Assembly (NCBI RefSeq): GCF_026242055.1 | Contig: NZ_JAPJDL010000008.1 | Span: forward strand, 124,001 to 188,000 | Direction: 5' to 3' | DNA: 64,000 nt | Source of the DNA: Lentzea sp. NEAU-D7 | Lineage (GTDB): Bacteria; Actinomycetota; Actinomycetes; Mycobacteriales; Pseudonocardiaceae | Part shown: positions 51,945 through 60,326 of the stretch, piece after piece | How positions within the stretch are numbered: the first letter of the stretch is position 1 | How the letters are laid out: the number at the start of each line of letters is the position of its first letter | Notes under the pieces: generated by a model | The model's input: the letters and a program-made list of their open reading frames with translations, nothing else | Told to the model about the DNA's origin: nothing | Database searches by the model: none | Made by a program: the position numbers and the translations under genes

Positions 51945-52010
51945 AGCGCGAATCCTAGGTTGGCGCGTTTCTTCAAGAGGGACCAGACGCCCGGAAATAG
52001 GCTCGGAACC

Positions 52011-52565
52011 ATGAAGCTCAGCGTTCTGCTCGACCGAGCACGTGACCACGCACTGCCCGTCGTCGTCGGCATCACCGACGACGACCTGTCCAAGCCCACC
52101 CCGTGCGCCGACTACGACGTCCGCGCCCTGCTCGACCACCTGCTGCACGTCGTCGTGGAGTTCCAGAAGCTCGCCGCGAAGCAGGACGCCGACTTCAGCC
52201 ACACCCCGTCCTACCCGGACTGGCGCACCCGGTACCCGGCCGAGACGGCGAAGCTCGTCGAGGCCTGGGCTCAGCCCGGCGCGACCGACGGCATCTCCGG
52301 CAGCATGCAGATGCCCGCGTCGACGGTCGGCGGACTGGCGCTGCTCGACCTCACCGTCCACGCGTCCGACCTCGCCCAGGCCACCGGCCAGCGCTTCGAG
52401 CCCGACCCCGAGGTGTTCGCCGAGGTCGCCGATCTCGTCTCCCAGATGGGACCGATGGCCGTCGAGTGGAAGGTCTTCAAGGAACCCGCCGAGGCACCGG
52501 CCGACGCGTCGCCGTTCGAGCGGCTGCTGGCCACCACCGGCCGCGACCCGCGTTGGAGTGCTTGA
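52011..52565 (+). CDS. TIGR03086-type DinB/maleylpyruvate isomerase-like protein
   Basis: This encodes 184 aa from ATG 52011. It has a four-helix DinB-like fold with KPTPCADYDVRALLDHLLHVV and a second metal-ligand segment LLDLTVHASDLAQATGQ, followed by PFERLLATTGRDPRW, all typical of TIGR03086. Members may be mycothiol- or metal-dependent transferases. It is separated by only 8 bp from the racemase gene and is probably cotranscribed with it. Confidence 0.85.
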   Translation: MKLSVLLDRARDHALPVVVGITDDDLSKPTPCADYDVRALLDHLLHVVVEFQKLAAKQDADFSHTPSYPDWRTRYPAETAKLVEAWAQPGATDGISGSMQMPASTVGGLALLDLTVHASDLAQATGQRFEPDPEVFAEVADLVSQMGPMAVEWKVFKEPAEAPADASPFERLLATTGRDPRWSA

Positions 52566-52573
52566 CTGGCGCC

Positions 52574-53266
52574 ATGCTGACGATCGGGATGCTGGGCGGG
52601 ATGAGCTGGGAGAGCAGCGCGGAGTACTACCGTCTCGCGAACGTGCTCGTACGGGAACGGCTCGGCGGGCTGCACTCGGCGAAGGTCGTGCTGCACTCCG
52701 TCGACTTCGCCGAGGTCGAGCGCATGCAGGTCGAGGGCCGGTGGGACGACGCGGGCAAGGCGCTCGCCGAGGCCGCGGCGCAGGTCCAGGCGGGCGGAGC
52801 CGACTTCCTGCTGATCTGCACCAACACCATGCACAAGGTGTTCGACCAGGTCCAAGCCTCCGTCGACATCCCGGTCATCCACCTCGGCGACACGACGGCC
52901 CGGGCGATCAAGCAGGCCGGCCTCACCACCGTCGGCCTGCTCGGCACCGGCTTCACCATGGACCAGCCGTTCTACCGCGAACGCCTCGAGTCCCACGGCC
53001 TGGAAGTCCTGCTGCCGTCCCCCGAGGACCGCGCGACCGTGCACCGGATCATCTACGACGAGCTGTGCGTCGGCGTCGTCCGCGACGAGTCCCGCCGTGC
53101 CTATCAAGACGTGATCGCACGGTTCGAAGGCGCGCAGGGCGTGATCCTCGGCTGCACCGAGATCGAGCTGCTGATCACCCAGGCTGACGTGCTGCTTCCC
53201 GTTTTCCCGACCACCCGCCTGCACGTCGAGGCGGCCGTCGAACGGGCGATCCAGACAACTCTGTGA
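52574..53266 (+). CDS. Aspartate/glutamate racemase family protein
   Basis: This encodes 230 aa from ATG 52574 (MLTIGMLGGMSWESSAEYYRLANV). Both catalytic cysteines are present: CTNTMHK (about residue 82) and GCTEIELLI (about 195). It has the YgeA/aspartate racemase layout, a two-domain cofactor-independent racemase. D-amino acids for the cell wall or signalling are the expected products. A small hairpin follows. Confidence 0.92.
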   Translation: MLTIGMLGGMSWESSAEYYRLANVLVRERLGGLHSAKVVLHSVDFAEVERMQVEGRWDDAGKALAEAAAQVQAGGADFLLICTNTMHKVFDQVQASVDIPVIHLGDTTARAIKQAGLTTVGLLGTGFTMDQPFYRERLESHGLEVLLPSPEDRATVHRIIYDELCVGVVRDESRRAYQDVIARFEGAQGVILGCTEIELLITQADVLLPVFPTTRLHVEAAVERAIQTTL

Positions 53267-53283
53267 ACAACTGATGTGATCCA

Positions 53284-53345
53284 GGCCGCAACGCGGCCAC
53301 TCTGCGAGCTGTCTTAGTCACTGAGGGCTATTCCTTCTTCAGTGA
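53284..53345. promoter_or_regulatory. Hairpin and inverted repeat upstream of the subtilase gene
   Basis: GGCCGC-AAC-GCGGCC (53284-53298) is a short terminator-like hairpin 17 nt after the racemase stop. TCACTGA-N14-TCAGTGA (53318-53345) is a 7-bp inverted repeat 16 nt before the subtilase TTG start, a possible operator or leader hairpin. Confidence 0.45.
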
Positions 53346-53361
53346 ACTAGGGGAGTTCGCG

Positions 53362-56300
53362 TTGAAACGATCACACATCGCCGCAGGGCTCACGGCTGTC
53401 GTGGTTGCCGCCACGGCAGCCGTTCCCGTTTCAGCGGCACCGCAGGACCAGCAGGTGCGTGCCGACGGGCTGACCACGAAGGTCACGCTCATCACCGGTG
53501 ACGAGGTCGTCGTCCACAACGGCAAGGTCCAGGCCAAGGGCGCCAAGGGCAGGGAGGACGTCGGGTTCCGCTCGTTCAAGGACCCGCGCGGCGACCTGCA
53601 CGTCGTTCCGCTCGACGCCCAGGCACGGCTCAACTCCGGCGAGCTCGACGAGCGGCTGTTCGACGTCTCGCTGCTGCACAGATCCGGCTACGACGACGCG
53701 GCCAGCAAGACGATCCCGCTGATCGTGCAGGGGCAGGGGATCAGCGCGGCGAACGCCGAGTCGTTGCCGAGCATCGGCGCGCGGGCGATCACGGTCGGCA
53801 AGGACGGCTCGTTCTGGGCCGGCGCTCGGGCGGCGGGCACCGGCAGGATCTGGCTCGACGGCAAGGTCACCGCGTCACTGGACCGCAGCGCCGCGCAGGT
53901 CGGTGCGCCCCAGGCGTGGGAGAAGGGCTTCACCGGCAAGGACGTCACCGTCGCCATCCTCGACACCGGCGTCGACGAGACCCACCCGGACCTCGCGGGC
54001 GCCGTCGTGGAGTCGAAGAACTTCTCCGACAGCGACACCACCGACGACCGGCTCGGCCACGGCACGCACGTCGCGTCCACCGTCACCGGCGACGGCAAGT
54101 ACAAGGGCATCGCCCCCGACGCGAAGCTCATCAACGGCAAGGTGCTCGGCGACTACGGCGGCGGCCGCGAAAGCGACATCATCGCCGGCATGGAGTGGGC
54201 CGCGGCCAAGGCCAAGATCGTCAACATGAGCCTCGGCAGCTCGTGGCCCGACGAGGGCACCGACCCGATGTCGCTCGCGCTCAACCGCATCACCGAGCAG
54301 ACCGGCGCGCTGTTCGTCGTCGCCGCGGGCAACTCCGGCGGCACCATCGGCTCACCCGCGTCCGCCGACGCAGCCCTCACCGTCGGCGCCGTGAACCGCG
54401 ACGACACCCTCGCTGAGTTCTCCTCCCGCGGCCCGCGCTGGGTGAACAACGCCGTCAAGCCCGACATCACCGCGCCGGGCGTCGACATCGTGGCCGCGAA
54501 GGCCAAGAACGGCCAGATCGGCACGCCCGTGGGCGACGGGCACGTCGCGCTCTCCGGCACGTCGATGGCCACCCCGCACGTGGCGGGAGCCGCGGCGATC
54601 CTCGCGGCGAAGAACCCGGCGTGGAAGGCGGAGGACATCAAGGCGGCGCTCATGAACAGCGCCAAGCCCAACCCGTCGCTCACCATCTACGACCAGGGTG
54701 CCGGACGTCTCGACGTCGGCCGTGCCGTGTCCGCCGGGGTCTCCACCAACCACGGCAGCCTCACGCTGGGCACCGCGCAGTGGCCGCACGACGACGACAA
54801 GCCCATCACGCAGAAACTGACCTACCGCAACAACGGCACCTCCGTCGTGACGGTCGACCTCAGCGTCGCCGAGGTGAAGCCCGCCGCGTCCGGCCTGTTC
54901 AGCGTCTCGCCCGCGAAGCTCACCATCCCCGCCGGCGGCACGGCCGACGCCAAGGTCACCGCCGACACCAAGGCCGCCGTCGCGGACGGCATCTACGGCG
55001 CGGTGGTCCTGTCCTCCGACGGCGTGCGAGTGCCCGTCGGCGTCGTGAAGGAGGTCGAGAGCTACGACGTGAAGCTCACGTTCCTCGACCACAACGGCGC
55101 GGCGACGCAGTACTACGACTACCGGTTCGTCAACCTCGACCAGGCCCAGGCCTACTTCCGCCACGACCCGTCCGGCACGCTCGTGCAGCGCCTGCCCAAG
55201 GGCAAGTTCTTCCTCGACGGCACGATCAGCACGCGTGACCCCGACCCGACCAAGGGCGGCCTGATCACCACGCTGACCGAACCGGCGCTGGAGGTCACCG
55301 GCGACACCGAGATCGTGTTCGACGCGCGGCAGGGCACCCAGCCGGTGATCGCGGTCGAGCAGAAAGAGGCCAAGCCGGTGTCCGCGGGCCTCGGCTTCCT
55401 GATGCAGGCCAACTGGGGCGCGACCGGCGGAACCTGGTACCTCAACAGCTTCGACTCGATCCGCGTCCGCCCGTCGAAGACGTCGTGGCCGAAGTTCGAG
55501 TTCTACGCCGAGTCCGTGCTCGCCAGGCCCGACGGCAACGGCACGTTCGACGGCAGCCCGTACCAGTACCACGTGCGGATCACCGAGAAGACCCGCGTGC
55601 CGGCGGACGTCCAGCGTTCGGTGAAGGACCGCGAACTGGCCCGCGTCAACTCCGTCACGCACGCCCGCGTGCCGGGCTCGATCGGCCAGCGCGACAACGG
55701 CGCCTCCGGCCCGCTGCCGTTGCGGCTCAAGGAGTTCTACACGCCGGGCGTCGAGTGGTCCGGCGGTCTGACCGAGTTCGCGAAGCTCGGCGAGTGGCCC
55801 AGCCTCGGCTCGCAGTTCTCGGTCGCACCGCGCGTGTTCAAGCTCGGCCGCGCCACGACCGAGCACTGGAACAGCGCCGTCTACGGCCCAGGCGTGCCGC
55901 ACGCGCCGGGAACCGTGCGCTTCGCCGGACGCGTCGGCAACCTGCTGCGCCTCGACCTGCCCGTGCACAGCGCGCAGGGCATGTACGGGTACTCCGCGTC
56001 GACCACCGGCCGCACCACCGTCACGATGGACGGCAAGGTCATCTCCGACCAGCCGGAGGCCGGGTACGCCTACCTCCCGAACGTGCCGGCGGAGAGGAAG
56101 CGCTACACCGTCCACACCGAGGCGACCCGGGACTCGTTCTCGTCGCAGGTGACCGCGGACTGGTCGTTCCACTCGGAGAACGTGCCCGGCGACCTGTACG
56201 AGTCGGTGCCGCTGCTGGCGGTCCGGTTCGCGCCCGCGCTGGACGAGAACAACAAGGCCGGTCGCGTCGTCACCGTGCCGATCACGGTGGAGCGCAACGG

Positions 56301-56517
56301 AACGGGCCCCGTCACCGACATCAAGGCACCGGCGGTGCAGGTGTCCTACGACGAGGGCAAGACGTGGAAGCCGGTGCCGCTGCGCAAGACGCGGGCGGGC
56401 TGGCAGGTCACGCTGATCCACCCGCACGGGGCCAAGAACGTGTCGTTCAAGGCTCGGGCGGCGGACGCGGGCGGTGACGTCCAGCAGACGATCATCCGCG
56501 CGTACGACCTGAGGTGA
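53362..56517 (+). CDS. Large secreted S8 (subtilisin-like) serine protease
   Basis: This encodes 1051 aa from TTG 53362, with GGGAG upstream. A Sec signal (MKRSHIAAGLTAVVVAATAAVPVSA) and propeptide (to about 180) precede the catalytic domain: Asp in VAILDTGVDETHPDL (about 201), His in GHGTHVAST (about 234), the oxyanion Asn in VVAAGNSGG and Ser in GTSMATPHVAGAAA (about 401). The remaining 600 residues form beta-rich domains (starting LTLGTAQWPHDDDKPITQKLTYRNNG), probably Fn3-like, for substrate binding. It is an extracellular protease of the large actinomycete type. Confidence 0.96.
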   Translation: MKRSHIAAGLTAVVVAATAAVPVSAAPQDQQVRADGLTTKVTLITGDEVVVHNGKVQAKGAKGREDVGFRSFKDPRGDLHVVPLDAQARLNSGELDERLFDVSLLHRSGYDDAASKTIPLIVQGQGISAANAESLPSIGARAITVGKDGSFWAGARAAGTGRIWLDGKVTASLDRSAAQVGAPQAWEKGFTGKDVTVAILDTGVDETHPDLAGAVVESKNFSDSDTTDDRLGHGTHVASTVTGDGKYKGIAPDAKLINGKVLGDYGGGRESDIIAGMEWAAAKAKIVNMSLGSSWPDEGTDPMSLALNRITEQTGALFVVAAGNSGGTIGSPASADAALTVGAVNRDDTLAEFSSRGPRWVNNAVKPDITAPGVDIVAAKAKNGQIGTPVGDGHVALSGTSMATPHVAGAAAILAAKNPAWKAEDIKAALMNSAKPNPSLTIYDQGAGRLDVGRAVSAGVSTNHGSLTLGTAQWPHDDDKPITQKLTYRNNGTSVVTVDLSVAEVKPAASGLFSVSPAKLTIPAGGTADAKVTADTKAAVADGIYGAVVLSSDGVRVPVGVVKEVESYDVKLTFLDHNGAATQYYDYRFVNLDQAQAYFRHDPSGTLVQRLPKGKFFLDGTISTRDPDPTKGGLITTLTEPALEVTGDTEIVFDARQGTQPVIAVEQKEAKPVSAGLGFLMQANWGATGGTWYLNSFDSIRVRPSKTSWPKFEFYAESVLARPDGNGTFDGSPYQYHVRITEKTRVPADVQRSVKDRELARVNSVTHARVPGSIGQRDNGASGPLPLRLKEFYTPGVEWSGGLTEFAKLGEWPSLGSQFSVAPRVFKLGRATTEHWNSAVYGPGVPHAPGTVRFAGRVGNLLRLDLPVHSAQGMYGYSASTTGRTTVTMDGKVISDQPEAGYAYLPNVPAERKRYTVHTEATRDSFSSQVTADWSFHSENVPGDLYESVPLLAVRFAPALDENNKAGRVVTVPITVERNGTGPVTDIKAPAVQVSYDEGKTWKPVPLRKTRAGWQVTLIHPHGAKNVSFKARAADAGGDVQQTIIRAYDLR

Positions 56518-56521
56518 CCGC

Positions 56522-56554
56522 GTGTGGGGCCGGGCTTCTCGCCCGGCCCCACAC
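56522..56554. terminator. Bidirectional terminator
   Basis: A perfect 14-bp stem (56522-56535 with 56541-56554) with a 5-nt loop lies between the convergent ends of the subtilase gene (56517) and the DUF4333 gene (56559). Confidence 0.88.
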
Positions 56555-56558
56555 CGGT

Positions 56559-56933
56559 TCATGTCGGTTGCCCGACTTCGTACTCGCCGTCGAACGACTT
56601 GACGACGATCTTGACGGACTTCGTCCTGCCGCCGATCCGGACCGTGCAGAAGAACGAGGTCTCCGGAGCAACCACCTGGCCACCGGGACACGACGCCAGG
56701 CCGACGTCCGAGATCTTGTACTCGTCCTCGAGGACCTGAACCACGCCGCGTTCGACGGCGTCGGGCACGAACACCCGAAGACCAGCGGGCGCAGGGGTCG
56801 TCACGGTCACCTTGGACACCACGGTGACCGTGTGCTGCGCAGGCACAGCTGTCCCTGTTGTGACAGACGAACAAGCTGCGGTACCAGCTCCGACCAGCAG
56901 GCCGAGTCCGAGAACCACGCAGCGGGAACGCAT
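56559..56933 (-). CDS. DUF4333 lipoprotein
   Basis: This encodes 124 aa from ATG 56933. A lipoprotein signal (MRSRCVVLGLGLLVGAGTAAC) and a Thr/Val-rich linker precede a DUF4333 domain (FVPDAVERGVVQVLEDEYKISDVGLASCPGGQVVAPETSFFCTVRIGGRTKSVKIVVKSFDGEYEVGQP) with its two conserved Cys. It is an exported protein of unknown function, common in Actinobacteria. It is separated by 31 bp from the YCII gene upstream and may be in its operon. Confidence 0.88.
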   Translation of the reverse strand: MRSRCVVLGLGLLVGAGTAACSSVTTGTAVPAQHTVTVVSKVTVTTPAPAGLRVFVPDAVERGVVQVLEDEYKISDVGLASCPGGQVVAPETSFFCTVRIGGRTKSVKIVVKSFDGEYEVGQPT

Positions 56934-56964
56934 GCCGACCAGATCGAAGCCGACAGAGATCCCG

Positions 56965-57384
56965 TTACTTCTGGTACGGCGCCAACGTGTCCGCGTCCAC
57001 GTCGGGCGCGCCCATCACCGGGTGCACCTCGATCGGCTGGTTGAGCAGCTTCCCGCCCGGCCCGGGGCACGCCGAGGCCTTCTGGGCGATCTCCAGCAGC
57101 CGTTCCCGGCTGGCGACGTCGACCACCCAGTACCCGGCGATGACCTCCTTGGACTCCGCGAACGGACCGTCGACCACGACCGGTCCGTCGTCGCTGCCCC
57201 GCACCACGAACGCCCGCGCGGGACCGCTCAGCCCCTCGGACTGCAGCAACTCACCGGACGCACGAAGCTCGGCGTCCAGGTCGCGCATGTAGGCGATCAT
57301 GCGGTGCATGTCCTCGTCGGACCAGGCGGCGAGACCCTCCCACTCCTCCTGGCTGCCGCCGTAGCTGACCAGCATGTACTTCAC
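56965..57384 (-). CDS. YCII (DGPF) domain protein without sigma factor
   Basis: This encodes 139 aa from GTG 57384; a GTG at 57390 would add two residues. It starts VKYMLVSYGGSQEEW and carries VVVDGPFAESKEVIAGYWVVDVASRERLLEIAQKA and IEVHPVMG. The start overlaps the VOC stop by 4 nt. Unlike the YCII genes at 8500 and 48566, no ECF42 gene adjoins it. Confidence 0.88.
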   Translation of the reverse strand: MKYMLVSYGGSQEEWEGLAAWSDEDMHRMIAYMRDLDAELRASGELLQSEGLSGPARAFVVRGSDDGPVVVDGPFAESKEVIAGYWVVDVASRERLLEIAQKASACPGPGGKLLNQPIEVHPVMGAPDVDADTLAPYQK

Positions 57385-57779
57385 TTCCACTCCCCACCGG
57401 TAGCGCGAGCCTTGATCTCCTGCACGGCCCAGCTGTTGCCGTCCGGGTCGTCGAAGAAGATGAACGACCCGCCGTCCGCCTCGTTCATGCGCACGATCTC
57501 GCCGACCTCGACGCCGCGCTCGACGAGCTGAGTGCGGGCCTTCTCCAGGTCCGACACGACGAGTTGCACGCCCTTCAACGTCCCCGGCTCGCCCTTGACG
57601 ATGCCCTTGCCCATGACGATCGAGCAGCCGGAGCCGGGCGGGGTGAGCTGCAGGACGCGCGTGTCCTCGTTGAACGTCGTGTCGTGGTCGACCTTGAAAC
57701 CGAGCTGCTCCTCGTAGAAGCGCTTCGAACGGTCGAGGTCCGACACCGGTACGACGATGACTTCCAGGGTCCAGTCCAT
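57381..57779 (-). CDS. VOC (glyoxalase-like) protein
   Basis: This encodes 132 aa from ATG 57779 (MDWTLEVIVVPVSDLDRSKRFYEEQLGFKVDHDTTF). Other conserved pieces are RVLQLTPPGSGCSIVMGKG, LKGVQLVVSDLEKARTQLVERGVEV and FIFFDDPDGNSWAVQEI. It is similar to small actinomycete glyoxalase/bleomycin-resistance-like proteins. The first His ligand position is Val (VIVVPV), so metal binding may differ. It is cotranscribed with the YCII gene. Confidence 0.88.
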   Translation of the reverse strand: MDWTLEVIVVPVSDLDRSKRFYEEQLGFKVDHDTTFNEDTRVLQLTPPGSGCSIVMGKGIVKGEPGTLKGVQLVVSDLEKARTQLVERGVEVGEIVRMNEADGGSFIFFDDPDGNSWAVQEIKARATGGEWK

Positions 57780-57823
57780 GTCATTCCTCTCAGCGGCTGC
57801 CTTGCACGCATCCGTCGAAGCGC

Positions 57824-58405
57824 TCAGAGACTTTTCGACATGGGGTCCCTGCCCACATACCCGAGCAGCCTGTCCTGCAGCGGAGCGTCGCCGGGCACCG
57901 GGATCTCGGCGCCGTAGACCTCGATGCCGGGACCGAACGCGCCGGGCGTGCGGAAGCGTTCCATCAGGTCGGCGGGCACCGACGTCGCCGTCGCCCAGAG
58001 GCGTTCCACGTCGGCCGCCGGGATCGTCTCGTCCTGGCCGGTGGCGCGGGCCAGGTCCCAGCCGTGCAGCACCAGGTCGTCGCTGACGACCTGGTCGACG
58101 TGGTCCTCCAGCGCCATCGGGCCGGCGGGCGTGGAGACCTCGTCGTGCGCGCGGTCGGAGTCCAGGGCTTGCTGGACCTGGCTCCGGGCCTCCCGGAAGT
58201 CCGTGAGCGGGTCCTCGGTGCGTGGGATCGGGTGGCCGAGCATCACGCCGTGCATCTCGATGACGTGGTCCACGACCTCCAGCGCCGTCCACTGCGCACA
58301 CGGCGAGGGGTTGTCCCACTGGTCTGGTTCCACCTGGGCGACCTTCGCTTCGAAGGCGTCCGCGCGGGCCCGGTATCTGGCTGAGATCGAAGTCTCGGGG
58401 GTCAT
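57824..58405 (-). CDS. TIGR03086-type DinB-like protein
   Basis: This encodes 193 aa from ATG 58405 (MTPETSISARYRARADAFEAKVAQVEPDQWDNPSPCAQWTALEVVDHVIEMHG). The second helix pair with SDDLVLHGWDLARATGQDETI keeps the metal-ligand His positions. It is the same family as the protein at 52011. It lies 44 bp upstream of the VOC-YCII pair and 4 bp downstream of the RraA-like gene, so all may form one operon. Confidence 0.87.
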   Translation of the reverse strand: MTPETSISARYRARADAFEAKVAQVEPDQWDNPSPCAQWTALEVVDHVIEMHGVMLGHPIPRTEDPLTDFREARSQVQQALDSDRAHDEVSTPAGPMALEDHVDQVVSDDLVLHGWDLARATGQDETIPAADVERLWATATSVPADLMERFRTPGAFGPGIEVYGAEIPVPGDAPLQDRLLGYVGRDPMSKSL

Positions 58406-58409
58406 GGCC

Positions 58410-59081
58410 TCACTCCTCGACGGCGCCGCCGATCTTGCGCAGGTGTTCGCGGAACGTCAGACCGCTCTCCAGGTACTCGCCGAACCGCAGCTGGCCGCGC
58501 AGGGACTCACCCTGCCGCACGCGGTCCGCCTGCGCTCGTTCGACGTCCCGGATGCCGCGCGCCTTCTCGATGAGCGCGCCTGCCTCGGACGCCGGCACGA
58601 ACAGCACGCCGTCGTCGTCGCCGAACACGACGTCGTCGGAGGTGACGGTCCACTGCCCGATCTCGGCCGTCGAGAGGGCCTCCGGTGCGCGGTCGCGCAG
58701 GCTCAACGGCCCCGTCGGGTTCGCGCCGAGGCTGAACACCGGCAGCCCGATCGCCCTGATGTCCTGGGTGTCGCGGTGCAGCCCCCAGATGGCGACGCCC
58801 GCGAGGCCGGCCTTCTGCGCTTCGAGCACGATCAGGTCGCCCACGCAGGCCTCGTCGGTGCGGCCGTCGTTGTCGACGACGAGCACGTCACCGGGCTCGC
58901 TGCGTTCGACGGCCTCCAGGAAGACGTCGACGCTGCCCGCGTGCCGGGCGGGCAGCACGCGGCCGCCGGTCTTCGAGCCGGGGATGACCGGCGTCAGGGA
59001 GACGGTGCGGACCGGGATGTTGGCCCGGATGCACGCGTCGGCGAGGTGTGCGGTGGTGAGATCCAGAGTGGCGAGATCCAT
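58410..59081 (-). CDS. RraA-family protein (aldolase/RNase E inhibitor-like)
   Basis: This encodes 223 aa from ATG 59081. It has the RraA/HMG aldolase core: LTTAHLADACIRANI, PGDVLVVDNDGRTDEACVGDLIVLEAQKAGLAGVAIWGLHRDTQDIRAIGLPVFSLGANPTGP, with the Gly-Arg and Arg-Asp residues that bind Mg-pyruvate in HMG/CHA aldolases. It is probably a class II pyruvate aldolase or decarboxylase rather than an RNase E regulator. It lies 10 bp downstream of the MFS gene. Confidence 0.82.
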   Translation of the reverse strand: MDLATLDLTTAHLADACIRANIPVRTVSLTPVIPGSKTGGRVLPARHAGSVDVFLEAVERSEPGDVLVVDNDGRTDEACVGDLIVLEAQKAGLAGVAIWGLHRDTQDIRAIGLPVFSLGANPTGPLSLRDRAPEALSTAEIGQWTVTSDDVVFGDDDGVLFVPASEAGALIEKARGIRDVERAQADRVRQGESLRGQLRFGEYLESGLTFREHLRKIGGAVEE

Positions 59082-59091
59082 GGGCGCATTC

Positions 59092-60252
59092 TTACGCCGT
59101 GACCTTCTCCTCGGCGGCATCGGTGCGCAACACGCCCGCGGACAGCGCCGCGATCAGGCACAGCGCGACCGGGAGCAGGAACGCGATGTTGAGCGGCACG
59201 ACGTGGGTCAGCCAGCCGATCACCGCCGGTCCGGCCAGCACGCCGAGGTAGCCCAGACCCGCGACGCGCGAGACGTTGGCGGCCGCGGCGCCCGGTTCTG
59301 CGTGGCCGGCGGCGCTGAACAGCTGCGGCACCGTGCCCGACAGGCCGATCCCGGCGATCGCCCAGCCCACCAGGGCCAGCCAGATCCACGGCGACAGCGC
59401 GGCCGTCGCGATGCCGGCGGCACCGATGACCGAGCCCCAGCGCAGCACCGCCATCGGACCGATCTTCGCGGTGACCCGGTCCGCGAGCAGCCGTCCGACG
59501 GTCATCGTCGTGGCGAACGCGCCGTAGGCGAGCGCGGCGATCTGCGGGGCCGCGCCTAGGACGTCCTGCAGGTGCAGCACGCTCCAGTCGTTCGCGGCGC
59601 CCTCGCTCAGCATCACCAGCAGGGCGAGCACCGCCATGATCCAGATCCGCCGCGGAGCCCTGCGCCTGCCGGTCTGCTCGGTGGCGTGCTGCGCCTCCTT
59701 CTCGTCGAGCAGGAACCGGGCGGTCACGAGGCTGACGACGACGCCGAGTACGGCCGCGGCACCGAGGGTCGTGGCGGGGGAGAGCTCCCAGCTCAGCGTG
59801 CGGGCACCGGTCAGCGCGGCGGCCACACCGCCGAGCGACCACGTGGCGTGGAACGCCGACATCACCGGGCGCTGGTAGTGCCGCTCCACCACCACGGCGT
59901 GCGCGTTCATGCTGACGTCGATCAGGCCGTTGCCGATGCCGAAGATGAGCAGCGCCGCGCCGAGCGTCCACTGGTTGACCGCCGCACCGGGCAAGAACGC
60001 CGTCACGCTGCACACGACACCGGCGAGCGGCACGACCAGCTTCACGCCCACGCGGTCGGTGAACTTGCCGCCCAGGCGCATGCCGATGAACGCGCCCAGC
60101 CCGAGCAGGAGCAGCAACCGGCCGAGCTCGGCGTGCGATATGCCCGTGCGGTCCTCGACCGTCGGGATGTGCACGAGCCACAGCCCGAGCAGGAACCCGT
60201 TGAGGGCGAAGTACGTGAAGGTGGCGACCCGCGCGGCCTTGAGAGCGTTCAC
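59092..60252 (-). CDS. Major facilitator superfamily transporter
   Basis: This encodes 386 aa from GTG 60252 (VNALKAARVATFTYFALNGFLLGLWLVHIP), a common start in this family; longer starts would run through the operators. About twelve membrane segments are visible, with MRLGGKFTDRVGVKLVVPLAGV as the loop 2-3 motif. It resembles the YbjJ-like fucose/inner-membrane MFS group. It is divergent from the DeoR regulator, its likely controller. Confidence 0.9.
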   Translation of the reverse strand: MNALKAARVATFTYFALNGFLLGLWLVHIPTVEDRTGISHAELGRLLLLLGLGAFIGMRLGGKFTDRVGVKLVVPLAGVVCSVTAFLPGAAVNQWTLGAALLIFGIGNGLIDVSMNAHAVVVERHYQRPVMSAFHATWSLGGVAAALTGARTLSWELSPATTLGAAAVLGVVVSLVTARFLLDEKEAQHATEQTGRRRAPRRIWIMAVLALLVMLSEGAANDWSVLHLQDVLGAAPQIAALAYGAFATTMTVGRLLADRVTAKIGPMAVLRWGSVIGAAGIATAALSPWIWLALVGWAIAGIGLSGTVPQLFSAAGHAEPGAAAANVSRVAGLGYLGVLAGPAVIGWLTHVVPLNIAFLLPVALCLIAALSAGVLRTDAAEEKVTA

Positions 60253-60273
60253 TTGCGTCACGCTAACGAACGA

Positions 60274-60316
60274 TTCGAATGTTCGAAAGATTGAGTTTCG
60301 AACATCACTGATGTTC
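60274..60316. promoter_or_regulatory. DeoR/MFS divergent operators
   Basis: The 74-bp gap holds TTCGAA-TG-TTCGAA (60274-60287) and the inverted repeat GAACATCA-C-TGATGTTC (60300-60316). The second lies 10 nt before the deoR-type GTG start. Both are AT-rich islands in a GC-rich region. The TTCGAA repeat is nearer the MFS start. Confidence 0.75.
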
Positions 60317-60326
60317 AATCACGACC

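Noticed and set aside
54352..56874. Open frame of 840 codons opposite the subtilase gene
   Set aside because: It has no recognisable domain and crosses the terminator at 56522-56554, so it is an antisense artefact.
60252..60318. A longer MFS start at ATG 60318
   Set aside because: It would translate through both operator repeats, and the N-terminus from GTG 60252 matches the family better.
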